Part shown: positions 1 to 11,914 of the stretch, piece after piece
Position numbering within the stretch: the stretch's first letter is position 1
Layout: each line of letters opens with the position of its first letter
Source of the DNA: Oxytricha trifallax
Taxonomy: Eukaryota > Ciliophora > Spirotrichea > Sporadotrichida > Oxytrichidae
Reading direction: 5' to 3'
Assembly (NCBI GenBank): GCA_000711775.1
Contig: ARYC01001165.1
Span: 37,656 to 101,655 of the forward strand
DNA: 64,000 nt
Position numbers and translations under genes: made by a program
Notes under the pieces: generated by a model
What the model saw: only the letters and a program-made list of their open reading frames with translations
Database searches by the model: none
Told to the model about the DNA's origin: nothing

Positions 1-300
1 GACAATGGCCTTCTAGACCTCCTCAAGAAATATCGCTTCTTTGCAGATTTTTACAATTTTTGTAAAATATATAATAAAATTGATTTTTTGACTGAATGAA
101 TATTTTTGTATGACAAATTTGATCTATGAGAAATATCCAAAATTCCAGAATTTCCAAGCTTTGAAGCTTATTTGAATTAAAAACATAAGTTGAAATTTAA
201 TTGTAAAAAAAATATGAATTCAGCACGCTTTCTCTCTATTTATTTCGAATATTTTGGCTTCATAGACATATCTCTGTATTCCTCTTCATCCATAAACTTT
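1..300 (-). CDS. Channel A1, distal C-terminal tail segments
   Basis: Two short minus-strand coding blocks that belong to the far C-terminal tail of K+ channel copy A1. The block near 240-295 encodes a segment with RDMSMKPKYSK; its counterparts are RDSSMKPKYTK near 24845-24905 (A2) and a diverged version near 43310-43400 (A3). The block at about 1-60 reads KKRYFLRRSRRPLS on the minus strand and pairs with YLKRSKVPLS in A2 near 24640-24680. The gene continues off the left edge, so its stop is not visible. The opposite strand is also open to a TGA at 97-99, but the minus reading agrees with the gene's direction and with both paralogues. What the tail does is unknown. Confidence 0.55.
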
Positions 301-1506
301 ATAAATTAATAGAGTAATGAAATATTTATAAGCTGCTATATTATAATGAGTAATAATAAATATTTGCATTATAACTAGAACTTAAAATTATACTTAATAA
401 ATATTTTTAATTAAAATTTGATAATAAATAGAGTAGTTTATTTATTTCCTTTATGATGTTAAATTCTATAAGAAAAATCAGATATAAGGTTTTGAAATAA
501 TGTTTCTTACAAGATTGAAGTTAATCTAATTCAACTTTATTGAAAGTTTGTTGCATAACTTTTTCTAATAATGTTGGTTATGCAGGGGTTTTGGGGGATT
601 TCCCTCCCATCATTAAAGGTGATTTATTTTTCATAAATGGAGATAAACAATTTAGATCATCCTGTTAGTTAGAATCGAGATTATTATATTGAAAATCCAA
701 TTTCAACTACTCATTAGGATTATTCTAACCTCCTTGTAAAATTCCTAAGTAATTGTGATTAAATTAATGCTTAATTTCTTCATCTAACTGTTTTATTAAT
801 AAAAATAGGCAAAAGTCACAAAAATCCCAAATACTTTTTTTTAAATATACATAATGCTTTAATTTTTAGAAATAAAATATATTTTTTTTTAATAAATCAA
901 AACGAATGTTTATTGATTTTTATTTTTTAAATTTAAACTTACCTTCGAATTATTTATATAAAATTTAATTACAAATATCTTTAAATTAAAAATTTCATCA
1001 TCAATAAATACTTCTTAGAAAAAGTTTTTTATTAAATAATTTTTTTTACAAATACGTGATATTGATAAAATTTTCATATTTATTAATTGAAAAATCCTTG
1101 CAATCTAAATAATACAGTATATATTTTTTTAAATAAAAATTCCTGAATCTGAAATAAAAAATTGATTAAAAATAACTAAGCAAACTATATTTACAAGATG
1201 ATATTATGATATTATCATAATCAAACCTAATTACTGTTTTATAAGTCTCCCGTTTTAGGCCTTTATATTATATATATAAAATTAAATGTTTCTTTATCAA
1301 ATTCTTATTTAAACCATTCTTTATTATTTACAATTTATCAGAGTTTAAAAATCGTTATCCTTTATTTAAAATAGTAAATCAAATATTGTATATATTAATT
1401 TAATAATCGATACATATTCATATTTTCAATTTTTTAAATTTAAATATTTAAAGAAACAATTGTTTAAATTTATATTTTCTATTAACATTTAAAACAAAAT
1501 CTTTTA
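300..1506. other. AT-rich stretch, no gene seen
   Basis: Very AT-rich sequence between the A1 tail block and the large inverted repeat. I see no credible coding block on either strand. It is probably IES or intergenic DNA eliminated from the somatic genome. Confidence 0.5.
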
Positions 1507-1766
1507 TAGCAATATTATTGTTATTTTTTAATTAACTAATAAAGCAAAATCATAAAAAGTAAAAATATAATAATTGTTCTGAACAAGACCTTCCCTTGTA
1601 ATAAAATTTTTCAAATTATATGAAATACATATTCTTATGATTTTAATCATGCTTTATCCTAAAAATAAATTGCCCTACGGGAAGCCACTGTCATTTATTT
1701 TTTTAATTTGATAAGTCTCACAACGTGCGTCGACTTTTATTAACACATGCTTCTATATGAACCATT

Positions 1767-2986
1767 CAAAACCCCAAAACCCCTTAATGAGTTTTATATG
1801 TGTTTTGATTGATGAGGGTAATATTGGGGATTAGGGTTTATTTGAGCAAGGAAGCATCATTTTCACTCTAGTTATGAAATTTTGAAAATTAAATATGATC
1901 ATTATTTTAATACTCAACTTATATTTTTTTAAATTTATATACATGTTATAGCATTTTTATTTGAAAAAGAAAAGTTTGAGTGACATACTTATTTCTTTTA
2001 CATTTTTTTCATAAGTTATTACTTTTACTGATTGTTTTTATGAATTTAGATGATTGCATCTTTTTAAAAATTTGGAATTTATGCACAAACATTTTTTAGG
2101 TTTTCACAATAAGATATTTTCAAAATCAATTCAACACTTTCATTTCTCTTAGCTTGTGTTCTTTATTATCATATTTTCAGCCAGTGGAAAAAAGTTTGGT
2201 AACATAAGTAAAAATTAAATGAAAAATATGTATAAAATAAGTGATTTTAAGGTGATTGATATCCACAATCAAGTAATGATTTAGTTCCAGAAGTATTATA
2301 AATGGATATCAATCTTAAAATTTTGTATTTATAGTTTCTATTAATTTTAGGACACCTATCAAATATGGGTATCTTATAGGAGATCAACCCTGTAAAGAGA
2401 AATGGAGAAAGTTTGCAAAAACTACAACAAATTTCAGAGACAGATTTCCATTTTAACCAATTAAATTCCATTAAACTAGTACTAAATTTGTATTAATTTA
2501 ATTAGTACCGGTACTAAATTTGTTTAATTTTAATTGGTACCAATTTAATAGTACTAAAACTTAATTAGTACCTAGTTTTAAACTAATGAGGTTTTAATGG
2601 AAAAGTTCCAAAATAGTTCAAAACCTAATTGGTACCAGTACCAATTTGAATTTTTTCTAAGTTAGTACCCAAGCATTAAAAAAAAATGGAGTTCCTAAGA
2701 ATTAAAAGAATATGCTTTCATAAAATTAGCTATTCTAATTAAATAAGCAAAGCAAACAGTAAATGAACTATCATTAACAATTTCGTAATGAAATAATTTC
2801 TACATAGCATTTATGTATAAGTAGTGATGATAAAAAATAAAATATCAAAGATCTCAACCATGAAAATAATAAATTACATTGAATCAAACAACAAAAATGA
2901 AACAAATCAAAAAAAACCCTAATCCCCAACATTACCCTCATCAATCAAAACACATATAAAACTCATTAAGGGGTTTTGGGGTTTTG
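1767..2986. mobile_element. Non-autonomous TBE derivative (terminal class 2)
   Basis: Both ends begin CAAAACCCCAAAACCCC followed by TTAATGAGTTTTATATG, forming about 75-bp terminal inverted repeats. A 3-bp target duplication ATT flanks the element (1764-1766 and 2987-2989), fitting the ANT target preference known for TBEs. No transposase or kinase gene remains. The interior keeps a GTAC-rich array and an adjacent short coding-like stretch (about 2355-2465) that also occur between the 22-kDa-type and zinc-finger genes of the full-length TBE at 10484-14565. It is therefore best read as an internal-deletion derivative that needs transposase in trans. Confidence 0.9.
2478..2670. promoter_or_regulatory. 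GTAC iteron-like array in TBE derivative
   Basis: Nine GTAC cores (AGTACT, AGTACC, GGTACT, GGTACC forms) occur within about 190 bp, separated by A/T-rich spacers such as AATTT and TTAATT. The same array, less dense, lies upstream of the zinc-finger/kinase gene of the full-length TBE. Being kept in an element that lost every gene suggests a cis-acting role, for instance protein binding for transposition or silencing. The role is inferred. Confidence 0.5.
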
Positions 2987-4310
2987 ATTAAAAATCATTT
3001 AATTTTGAATATATTTAATTTTATTTAAATTATCTAATAACACTAACACTAATATTATTATTATATAGATTTTTATCTCTACTAAGAGTTTGTTTCAACA
3101 ATATTTCTTCAAAATAAAATGATGAAATCTTTTAACTTTTGTATAAAATTTGTTTTCAGATCTTTATTATTTTGAAATCAATTTTAATAACTTTAACAAT
3201 AACTAAATATTTTATTCAAAATGTTAATGATAAAAAAGTTTATTCTTTTATTTAAATAATTTAATATAATTATCATTATACCCTTAGTTCAATGACTTAT
3301 TTTTTTAAATTCATTACAAATTTAATAAGTTGTTGATTCTCAAAACATCAAATGAAAAACATCATAGAGTTGAAATTTATCAAAATATATTAGCTCAATA
3401 GATTTAATTATTTTCAGTTCGAATAAAAAAGACTAATAAATATTTTATTATTTTTACCATTAAAGATTTAAAATTCATTTTAAAACAAGGTAAACTTATT
3501 TATAAATTTGCATATTAAAATAGGTAAGTATTAAATAAAGATATATTGGTATAGGCTAACTATTTCTTGAAGTTTAGGCATAATAAGCTCTTTTAAAATT
3601 TATAATTATTATTTTAAAATGATTCTTTTTTCATGAGAAGATATAGAGGGTTTATATTTTGTAAATGATATGCAATGATGTATGGACCCTAAAAAAAGAA
3701 GTAATTTATATAATTGATATAAAACAGAATTCAATTCATCAAAGTTTAATTAAATGAATAATGCATATTAATAAAAAATAAAATGAAATAATTGAATTAA
3801 ATTGTGACTTTTATATGATATTTTATAAGAAAAATACTCTTAAGCATAAAATTATTAAATAATTTAGTAAGATCTGAAACACATTTTATACAAAAGTTAA
3901 AAAGTTTTATCATTTTATTTTGAAGAAATATGTTGAAACAAAACTATAGTAGAGATAAAAATCTATAAAAATAATATTAGTGTTAGGTTATTAATAGATA
4001 ATTAAAATAAAAATAAAGACACTCAAAAATATAATGCATTTGTAATGGTTCATATAGAAGCATGTGTCAATAAAAGTCGACGGACGAAGTGAAACTTATC
4101 AAATTAAAAATAAATAACAGTAATTCCCGGAGGGCAATATTTTTTAAAGATAAAGCATGATTAAAATCATAAAAATATGTTTTTCATATAATTTGAAAAA
4201 TTTAATTATAAGGGGGGGTAGGAGGGAGAGGAGGAGGGGTGCCTTGGTCAGAACAATTATTATATTTTCACAAACTAAGATTTTGCTTGATTAGTTAATT
4301 TAAACCAAAA

Positions 4311-4927
4311 TATGTTTTGATGGATAAAAAAAATCAGTTTAGATTCTAATAAAGAGAAACAGCAAATTTTATTGAATAGATTTTAAAATTATTGCAATTT
4401 TTGTTGACTCCATGTTGATTTTTAAGCTAATTTAATGTATATTTAATATTTTTATTTAATTAACATGTGTAATTAAATTGTGAGATTTAGATAAATAAAA
4501 ATGTTATCATATATGATTAATGAGTCAATGATATGTAAATTTTTGACCATTCTAATAAGATATATTTGTTTACAAAAGAACATTATTAAGCACCCTAATA
4601 GTTCATTTATAATAATTTATCATCTAATAATTTTTATTTAGAATAATATTCTTAGAGTACTAAGAATTTCTCATATAAATTGTTCACTCTATCTAGATTT
4701 AAGTATATTCTATCTATGTTTGAATCCTTAATTATACTATATTTATAGTGTGCATAATAAATAAATTTTGAAATTTATTTATACATAGAATTTTTATTAA
4801 AATGCTTAAGATATAAAAAAAAATACTCGAACATGCTGTAAAAAGCTATTGCTTTTTTAACCATTTCTGAATGAATTGATAATAGGTAAATTTTACAAAA
4901 TTAAAAATAAATTATTAATTTATATTC
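4311..4927. other. AT-rich stretch, no gene seen
   Basis: No coding block, repeat arm or RNA gene recognised between the large palindrome and the next hairpin element. Confidence 0.45.
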
Positions 4928-5187
4928 AAACCCCATAGATCAATTAAGAAGCGAAAATTAGAGTTAAGAACAATTAAATTAAGACTTAAATATTATTGGC
5001 GCATATAATGTTTGGGCTAATTATTAAAACTATTGACTCGATTAATTGTCCTTATAAGAAAAAAACAATCTGGGTGTTTAAATTTTATTTGAGCCTAATG
5101 ATATTTATTTTCAGCCAATAATTATTAATTTTTAATTGAATTGTTCTTAACTTCAATTATCATGACTTAATTGATCTCTGGGGTTTT
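4928..5187. repeat. Palindromic MITE, family H1
   Basis: A 260-bp imperfect palindrome with ends close to AAACCCCAT and an arm containing GAACAATTAAATTAA and TATTATTGGC. It shares arms and core with the element at 10078-10343, but the loop sequence (GGCTAATTATTAAAAC, TCGATTAATTGTC) is in the opposite orientation there. No coding capacity. Confidence 0.75.
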
Positions 5188-6784
5188 ATAATAAATACGA
5201 CATGATCATATAAATTAACAAAAATAAATCAAGTAATCTTTTTGCTAAAGGATTAAAAATAATACTGCGAAAAAATAAACTAAAATTATTTTGCTAATAA
5301 GTTTAAAAATTAAAGTATTATAAAAATTAATATTTAATGATTTTTTGAGTTTACAAATTATCATTAAATTCGAAAAACTCTTATAAAGATTTATTTTTTA
5401 ATTAATTTTTCAAAAATAATTCATTTTTGCAATTTGAATTATAAAAATCATGTTTTTAAAATAATCCTTTATTTCTCATTAAGAATCATCTCAAATAATC
5501 TAATCATATCACTATTAATATATTAGGTTAACGATAGTTTATAGGTTCAATTATAATAAATTAAATAGTAAGTTGAACTTTTTGTGTGACTGGGGTGTTA
5601 TTAATGGGTATACATTCTAAGATCAACAGCTTATTATTAAGCAAAATATAAATAATAACCTGGTAAATGGAAAAATATCAAAATTATCTTATTTTTTTAA
5701 TTAACTACTTTTTTTATTGTTCATATATTTCCTTTGCTTTTATTGAAATGCTTACATAAATTTCACAAATCTTTGTTTTTTATTCTATTTGCATATAATT
5801 TTCACAACAATAAAATAAAAATTATTTTTTTGCAGATTATTTGTAAAGCAAACAAAAAATCATATGGAAAGCTGTGTCCTCATTAAGATATTATCCAATA
5901 TAGTTGGAATTTATGCTTAATAATACTTGAATTAAAAAATTGATTTAACTTAGCAAAAAGGCTTATAAATTTAAAGCTACTGAATTTTTTCACCTATCCA
6001 TAATATTTTTTTGAATTTTTAATGCTGTGTTTAATTAAAAAAATAAACTGACTTCATAGAACTAATAGCTCTTTATATTAAAAATAAGGTTTTCCATATA
6101 AGATCTTTTCTTTCTACTTTTTTAGAAACTTATTTTAAATAAATATAATTTTTTATTTCCATTATCTGAAAAAATCTTTTTAATATTAGAACCAATTTCT
6201 TGACTTATCTTCTTTTTCTAAACTCCTATTAGTTTGGAATTTATGCTCTTTTTTATAGGAGAAAGTATATTTTCATAGCTTGACTGGACAATTTATAATC
6301 ATAAAAGTAAATTAAATTCACAAAATATTATATTAATTTGAGGTATTTGGATTTGTATTAATTTTGGTTCTTGATAAATTTAATAAAGAAACATGTCTAT
6401 ATATTTATAATGATCAACATTCTCGATTTTTATATTACCGTTATTTTAATTTAACTTCTAGGTATCATTTAATTAAGCCTCTATTGTCTTTTCAATATTC
6501 TCATCTATTTTCATAAGTCCTTTATACAATAAAAATGAATATTTGTTAAGAGTATTGTCGTTAATGGGAGGGGCAAGATTACTCTAATTTATCGGTTATT
6601 TAAACACTGAATAAAATTAGTCCATCTAACTCGAATGGTTCTTAAGAATGTTCAATTTTATATTTTAATTAAAGCTAAGTAAGCTATTAATTTTAATCAA
6701 CTTAGGTGATTCTTGAACAAGATTACTCTTTCTAGAGATTTAGTTATTTAAATCCAAATTATTTTTGAAATAATTGTGAACCAT
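5188..6784. other. AT-rich stretch, no gene seen
   Basis: No convincing coding block on either strand. It lies inside the presumed A1 locus between distant tail segments and is most likely IES DNA. Confidence 0.4.
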
Positions 6785-6880
6785 TGGGATGTAATTGCTT
6801 CTTGGTCCAGATGCTGGAGAAGCAGACATTTTTTCGATCTCAAAATCTGCAACATTTTAATTATTGTCTTGCTTCAATTA
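6785..6880 (-). CDS. Possible tail segment of channel A1
   Basis: A short minus-strand block reading EKMSASPASGPRSNYIP, locally more GC-rich than its surroundings. The SPAS/SPAN-containing composition resembles tail segments of A4 (GGLSPANYLHQRANS near 62800). The block is too short to be certain; it could be a tail exon of A1 between the coding near 8.8 kb and that near 0.25 kb. Confidence 0.3.
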
Positions 6881-8340
6881 TTAGCAATTATAATTAAAAC
6901 TATCTTTGGAATCTTCGAGAAACTGCATCCTTGATTTAAAACCCCAAAAACCATTCAACTTAATTGTTTTTATTATATAATAAATCCAATGCATGCTCTA
7001 TTTTAATTAGAAAGCAGACGATGCAAAAGAAAATGATTTAATGTAATTATTAGTATATTTAAAAAAATGTTTTATTTTAATAGAATAAATACTTAAGAGT
7101 ACTTGCTCAACTGTTAAACATTTATTACATTTTAAAACTATAATTTGTATATTATTTATTTATCTTTACTATTCGTAATTAGATTACTTACTAAAGAATA
7201 TAACTAATATTCTTTTTCTTCAATAATTGTCAACTTACAATATTTTCTCGTTTATTAACTCTATTTATACTCTACCATCTCTTAAAAGATTTTAAATTTT
7301 TAGAAAAATTTCAAGTTAAGACACTAAAACTAAATAAAGAATATTTTAAATAAATAATTATTACTGAAAGAAGTGTTAAAGTAAAATATGTTATTTTTTG
7401 GTTTTTTGTTTCTAAATTAAATATCATTTAATGGGCAACTTTTAAATATTTTTGTAAAAATAAGTATCTTATAATGATATTTATTTAAAAATTGGCGAAT
7501 TCTCATATTACCTTGAGCTTGAAATGCTTCTGTTTATAGTATATTTGATCTAAATAATATATACCCGTGCTTGCATTTAAAGTTTAAATGGAAGAATTTA
7601 TTTTCAAGCTTCTAATTATATATAATCTTTCTATTACTCAACCTCGATTAAAAGCTAACATTTTTAATAATTTTAGAACATTTATAATCAGACCTGTAAT
7701 TATTAAAGTTTTCACTCATAAAAACATTCTGATTTTATGACTTTTTTTTAAATAAATTATTTTTACTCATGAATTTTTTCATTTAGAAGGAATTCTACAA
7801 TAGTTACAGGATTAGTGTAATTTCAAACTAGGTTTTTTATAGTAAATCTCAATTTACATCAATTGCATGATTTAGTATTTTAATATAATATGTGTAGAAA
7901 TATTGTTCAATTATTCTATCACGATTAAATATATGCTAAGTTTGTTTATATAATATTATAATAACAAAATTTATAAGCGAAAAATTCTTCTATTTTTCTG
8001 AAAATACAAACTTCTTCCAATTTCACTATGTTTTTTTTAATAAGCATTAAATTTCTTTGCATATGAAATAAATACACTAAATTCAACAGTTTATGGTTGA
8101 TAAATATTCAGGATCATATTTGTTAGAAGCATTACTTTTATGTCACAATTACTTTTTAATTCATAAAAGAAAGTTTTCTACCTAATTTATAATCCTTTAC
8201 TCTAATTTTGCCGCTTCTCTCTATATTTAAACATTTTTAACCACAAATTTTATTTATAAACTCTCAATATTTACTACTTTTAAAGCTTTTCTAATACAAT
8301 TTTTATAATCCCAATTAAGTATGCTTATTTATTATCATAT
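6881..8340. other. AT-rich stretch, no gene seen
   Basis: No recognisable coding, RNA or repeat feature. Probably IES sequence within the A1 locus. Confidence 0.4.
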
Positions 8341-8761
8341 TATTGTAGGAATACATTTGATTAGGGAAAAATTAATTAAATTTAAATTGATTAAAATATA
8401 ATTCGTAGAAGTTAACTTTCTGGAAACCTAGACAATATGGTACTTGTTCGATAGAGAATTAAAAATCAGCTGGACTTTACTATTGGCGGTACCCCTCTAT
8501 CGCATCATAGAAGCGAGATAAATCGACTTTAATTTTGAGTGATTTGTTTAGTTGAATTTAATGCCAAAATTAAAGTCGAGTTATCTCGCTTCAATGATGC
8601 GATAGAGGGGTACCGCCAATAGTAAAGTCCAGCTGATTTTGAATTCTCTATCGAACAAGTACCATATTGTCTAGGTTTCCAGAAAGTTAACTGCCACGAA
8701 TTATATTTTAATCAATTTAAATTTAATTAATTTTTCCCTAATCAAATGTATTCCTACAATA
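8341..8761. repeat. Palindromic element, hairpin family H2
   Basis: A near-perfect palindrome of about 420 bp. It starts TATTGTAGGAATACATTTGA and ends with its complement. Arms contain TCGATAGAGAATT, CAGCTGGACTTTACTA, GGCGGTAC and TATCGCATC, shared with the elements at 16525-16943, 19798-20216 and (decayed) 52438-52806. The central loop is only about 40 bp. There is no ORF, so this looks like a foldback MITE. It lies just downstream of the A1 coding block that ends at 8827. Confidence 0.85.
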
Positions 8762-8826
8762 TTATAAATCTTCAATTGTTAAATGATTTTTGGTATTTGA
8801 TTGTTGTCCTTCCATTTGACTTAGTT

Positions 8827-9392
8827 TCACTAGTTCTTAATAAATATAAATATTTATAAAACAAAATATCTTGCTTAACTCTAACTTTTACTCTCTTCAT
8901 CCTATTTTGTCCTTGAAAAAGCACTCTTGATGTTATTTTTAACTTTAGAGAGCAGACTTGTCCTTTCCTCTTCTGGCTTTTTGAAGATACCAAAGTCAAA
9001 ATGACCAGTTAAAGCCAATGCTGTTTTGGCTTATAGTGCTTTTTGTAACTCTGCTTCTTTCTCTCTTTTATTGGCTTTATCAATAAAATCATAGAATTTT
9101 ATTTTAATAAGTTGTAGATGATAATTTCTTTTCTTTCTTGCATCTAAAATCATCTACAATAAGTTAATTTGATAAATTTCAATTAAAACTATTCAGTTTT
9201 TCTCTTGCTTGACGAAAGATTTTTCAAAATTCTTATCAACTTTCAGTATCAAAATATTCAAATGTGTTAAAGCTATAGCTTTACATACTCTAGGCAACTA
9301 AAGAGATGAATAAAATTAAAATAAATATTCTAATTACATTCAAAAGTGAATCACAATCTCCAAACATACTTCCCGTTTCATATTTAGCAAAT
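8827..9392 (-). CDS. Channel A1, end of nucleotide-binding domain and tail
   Basis: Minus-strand coding with one intron. The first block (about 9338-9392) carries KYETGSMFGDCDSLLN, the phosphate-binding-cassette region of a cyclic-nucleotide-binding-like fold. After the intron, LPRVCKAIALTHLNILIL leads into the last helix and then DKNFEKSFVKQEKN, aligned with A2 and A3. The tail continues with FGIFKKPEEERTSLL and runs in frame to TGA at 8827-8829. Whether that TGA ends the protein is uncertain, because A1 tail blocks appear further left. The upstream border at 9389-9392 is an AAAT direct repeat shared with 10450-10453, joining this block to coding next to the TBE. Confidence 0.8.
9298..9337 (-). 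other. Spliceosomal intron in channel A1
   Basis: A 40-nt GTAATT...TTTAG intron lying exactly between the codons for LLN and LPR. A2 (32 nt) and A3 (30 nt) have introns at the same position and phase. Confidence 0.85.
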
Positions 9393-10453
9393 AAAACTCC
9401 ATCGATTAAGTGATTTACATTATAGTTGCTTATTTATTATAAGTTCTTAAATTTTTATGAATTTAATATTAAGTTTTTAGAAATTTTTACAAATGAAGAA
9501 TCAATAATAATTTTTATACAGAATTATTTTTTTTAAAAGAATTAAACATATATTTAAAGGATATATCGTCAGCCAATAATTAGTTAATCTTTGAAGAATA
9601 GAAAATTTTAAATATATTTATATATTAATGATTCAAATATTCTGACTAGATTTATTAAAATATTTGCCAAATGTTTGGTGAAATTCCAATTTAAAATTAT
9701 TTAGAAATATTTTCACTTCTAAAATAGCATTTTACGAAGATAATTTTAGTTAGTTTTAGAAATTAGGAAGATAAAATTACAAATTATAAAAAGAGTTAAT
9801 TAATCAAATAATGATGACGATTAAAATAATATTCATGAATACTCTTTAGTATTTATTTTCATTTATAACTGAGATGATTATTAAGGGACAATTGCAATTA
9901 TTTTGCTATTTGATAAATGAAAAATATGTTTTTAAAAAATTGATTAAAAGATTATTTATGTTTTTTTAAAAAACTTAAAACTGATAAAAAACTTTTTGAA
10001 ATTATAATTAGATATACCATGCACTTGCATTAATTACTTGTAAAATATAACAAAGTCAAATAAAAATAGAGATACTTATAAAACCTATTAGTCAATTAAG
10101 AACGAAGATTAGGAGATAAGAACAATTAAATTAAAATATAATTATTATTGGCTGAAATTAAATATAATTAGGCTAAAAACAAATTTACGCACCCTGATTG
10201 GTTTATTTTATAGAGACAATTAATCGAGCCAATGGTTTTAATAATTAGCCAAAAGTTAATTAATTTGCGCCAATAATAATTATATTTTAATTTAATTGTT
10301 CTTATCTCCTAATCTTCGTTCTTAATTGACTAATGGGGTTTTATATCCAAATAGCATATAATTTTTCATTAAACTAAATTATGTACTTTGAACATAAGCT
10401 AAAAATGAAATTTACAATAATACTTAATATTTAAAATTTAGGTTTTTTAAAAT
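9389..10453. other. IES in channel A1, AAAT pointer
   Basis: About 1.06 kb of non-coding AT-rich DNA bounded by the direct repeat AAAT (9389-9392 and 10450-10453). Deleting one repeat copy and the interior joins the codons for GKGYPF to AKYETGS, matching GYPYIRYEEGS in A2. The interior holds the palindrome at 10078-10343. Confidence 0.75.
10078..10343. repeat. Palindromic MITE, family H1
   Basis: A 266-bp palindrome with arm sequence TCAATTAAGAACGAAGATTA and GAACAATTAAATTAAAATAT. It is related to 4928-5187, with the loop reversed. It sits inside the 1.06-kb IES of A1. Confidence 0.8.
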
Positions 10454-10585
10454 GGGTATCCTTTGCCTGAATAAAGTCTGATTCAAAACCCCAAAACCCC
10501 TTAGTGAGGTTTATAAGTGCTTTGATTTGTAGGGTATTGTTGGGGTCTTATTGGGGTTAGTAGAGAAATTAGGCCAATTTGCAAT

Positions 10586-11650
10586 ATGAGAAATAGAAAT
10601 TAGCGAAATTTAGGGTCTATATATGATGAGAAATATTTAGATTTACTGCTTAAGCTTAGGTATGGTACGAGTATTAATATAGATTAAGTCAAACCAGTAC
10701 TGAATTATGCAGCTATAGCAAAGCTCTTACACAAGAGTGCCTCTACTGTTAGGTATCACTGCATGTTAGCTGTTTAGCATTTTAATTCAGGCACTTGAAA
10801 GCATCCTGCAAGAAAATAAAAGTTCTCACAGCACCATATTGACTATCCTCTGCGACTCGAAGACTTTGAAGTATTGGGCACACTTTCCATTAGACTAGCG
10901 AGCTGTGATGTTTCATCGCAAGTTTCCTGACATGCGTATCTCTCCTTAGACTATAGCCAATATTTATAGAAGAAATGGTATTACTTTCAAGACTGTCAAC
11001 AGAGTGAAGAGAGTGATTGATTTTACAGTGCCATTTTATAGTAATAATTTAAACTATATATATGATTAAATGCAGAGGGCTATTACTAATTACATCAAGT
11101 TCATACACGCTGATGAAGCTGTATTCACCTTCAACACTTTTATTAATTAGTCTTGGTATAAGAAGTATGATAATATAGAAGTTTATGACTAAAAAGTGAA
11201 GGTAGTCACCCATGCAATATTAGCTGGTATAAGTGAAGATTCAGGCTTAGAGAGTTATGTTTTTCACCCTCGCTCTATTAAGCGAGAGTAGTATATAGAG
11301 TTCCTACATAAACTCAGAGAGAAGTATAGTAACCAAGAAATCATCCTGTTTGTTGATAACCTTTCAGTTCATAAGACTAAGGAGTCTAAGAAAGCTTATG
11401 AAGAGTTAAACATAACTCCTGTATACAACGTTCCTTATAGCCCCTAATTTAATGGAATCGAATTCTACTGGAGCTAAATCAAGACTCACTACAAGAAGCT
11501 GCTGCTGTATCATCTTATGCATGACTTGCCCATCGATACAGTTGACTTAATTCGAAGCAGCTGTAAGAGAGTGAGCATAGATAAGACAACAATTTGTGCT
11601 AGAGAGGGAAGAATGATGTTTATAAATAAGTTTTAGATTTAAACGAATGA
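10586..11650 (+). pseudogene. TBE 42-kDa-type DDE transposase, disabled
   Basis: Transposase of the IS630/Tc1/mariner superfamily, which cuts and pastes TBEs and in Oxytricha also takes part in DNA elimination. Start ATG at 10586, about 15 bp past the terminal repeat. Catalytic signatures are visible: first Asp in FIHADEAVF, second Asp in LFVDNLSVHK, and the Glu in FNGIEFYWS. With TAA/TAG as Gln the frame is broken by a TGA at 10796-10798, a 1-nt shift near 10850, and a 1-nt loss near 11615 by comparison with the second copy at 55449-56498. The presumed stop TGA is 11648-11650, six bases from the stop of the convergent 22-kDa-type gene. Confidence 0.9.
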
Positions 11651-11889
11651 ATATATTCACATATTAAATTAACCCAGAAAGGGATTTGGCTTCTCTTTCT
11701 TCTCCTCTTCTTATGGCTTGCTAGGCATGTTTCTTCTCTTAGTGCCAGCACCTGCATCTATATTCATTTCATCTGGCTTTTAAACATCTTTATAAAGTCT
11801 CTTGCTAACTTCATATATTTTCTTTGACTTTCTCTCTCTGTGAACCTTTGCATTCTCTTTCATTAGGAATATACCAGTCCCAGATTTCC

Positions 11890-11914
11890 CTATAAAGTTT
11901 AAATCAATGCTTAC
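11890..11914 (-). other. Intron 2 of TBE 22-kDa-type gene
   Basis: A 25-nt intron, GTAAGC...CTTTATAG on the minus strand, at the same site as a 26-nt intron at 56740-56765 in the other TBE. Confidence 0.8.

Larger units (their letters stand above)
1507..4310. repeat. Large imperfect palindrome split by a TBE
   Basis: The left arm is 1507-1766 plus about 2987-3170 and the right arm is about 3860-4310 read in reverse complement. Matching landmarks include GTCGACTTTTATT next to CACATGCTTCTATATGAACC in both arms, and CTAACACTAATATTATT with TATAGATTTTTATCTCTACT further in. The left arm is broken at 1766 by a 1.2-kb TBE; joining 1766 to 2987 restores arm-to-arm alignment. The centre (about 3170-3860) is AT-rich with no clear gene. 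It looks like an old foldback or MITE-type element with long terminal inverted repeats. Confidence 0.75.

Noticed and set aside
1-99. Plus-strand frame DNGLLDLLKKYRFF ending at TGA, with a similar frame at 24610-24740
   Set aside because: Both strands are open, but the minus reading continues the channel tail motifs in order, splices in frame and ends in an acidic C-terminus shared with A3.
10484-10500. C4A4 repeats taken as true chromosome ends or telomere addition sites
   Set aside because: Each is the terminus of an inverted repeat with a 3-bp target duplication, so it is a transposon end and not a telomere.
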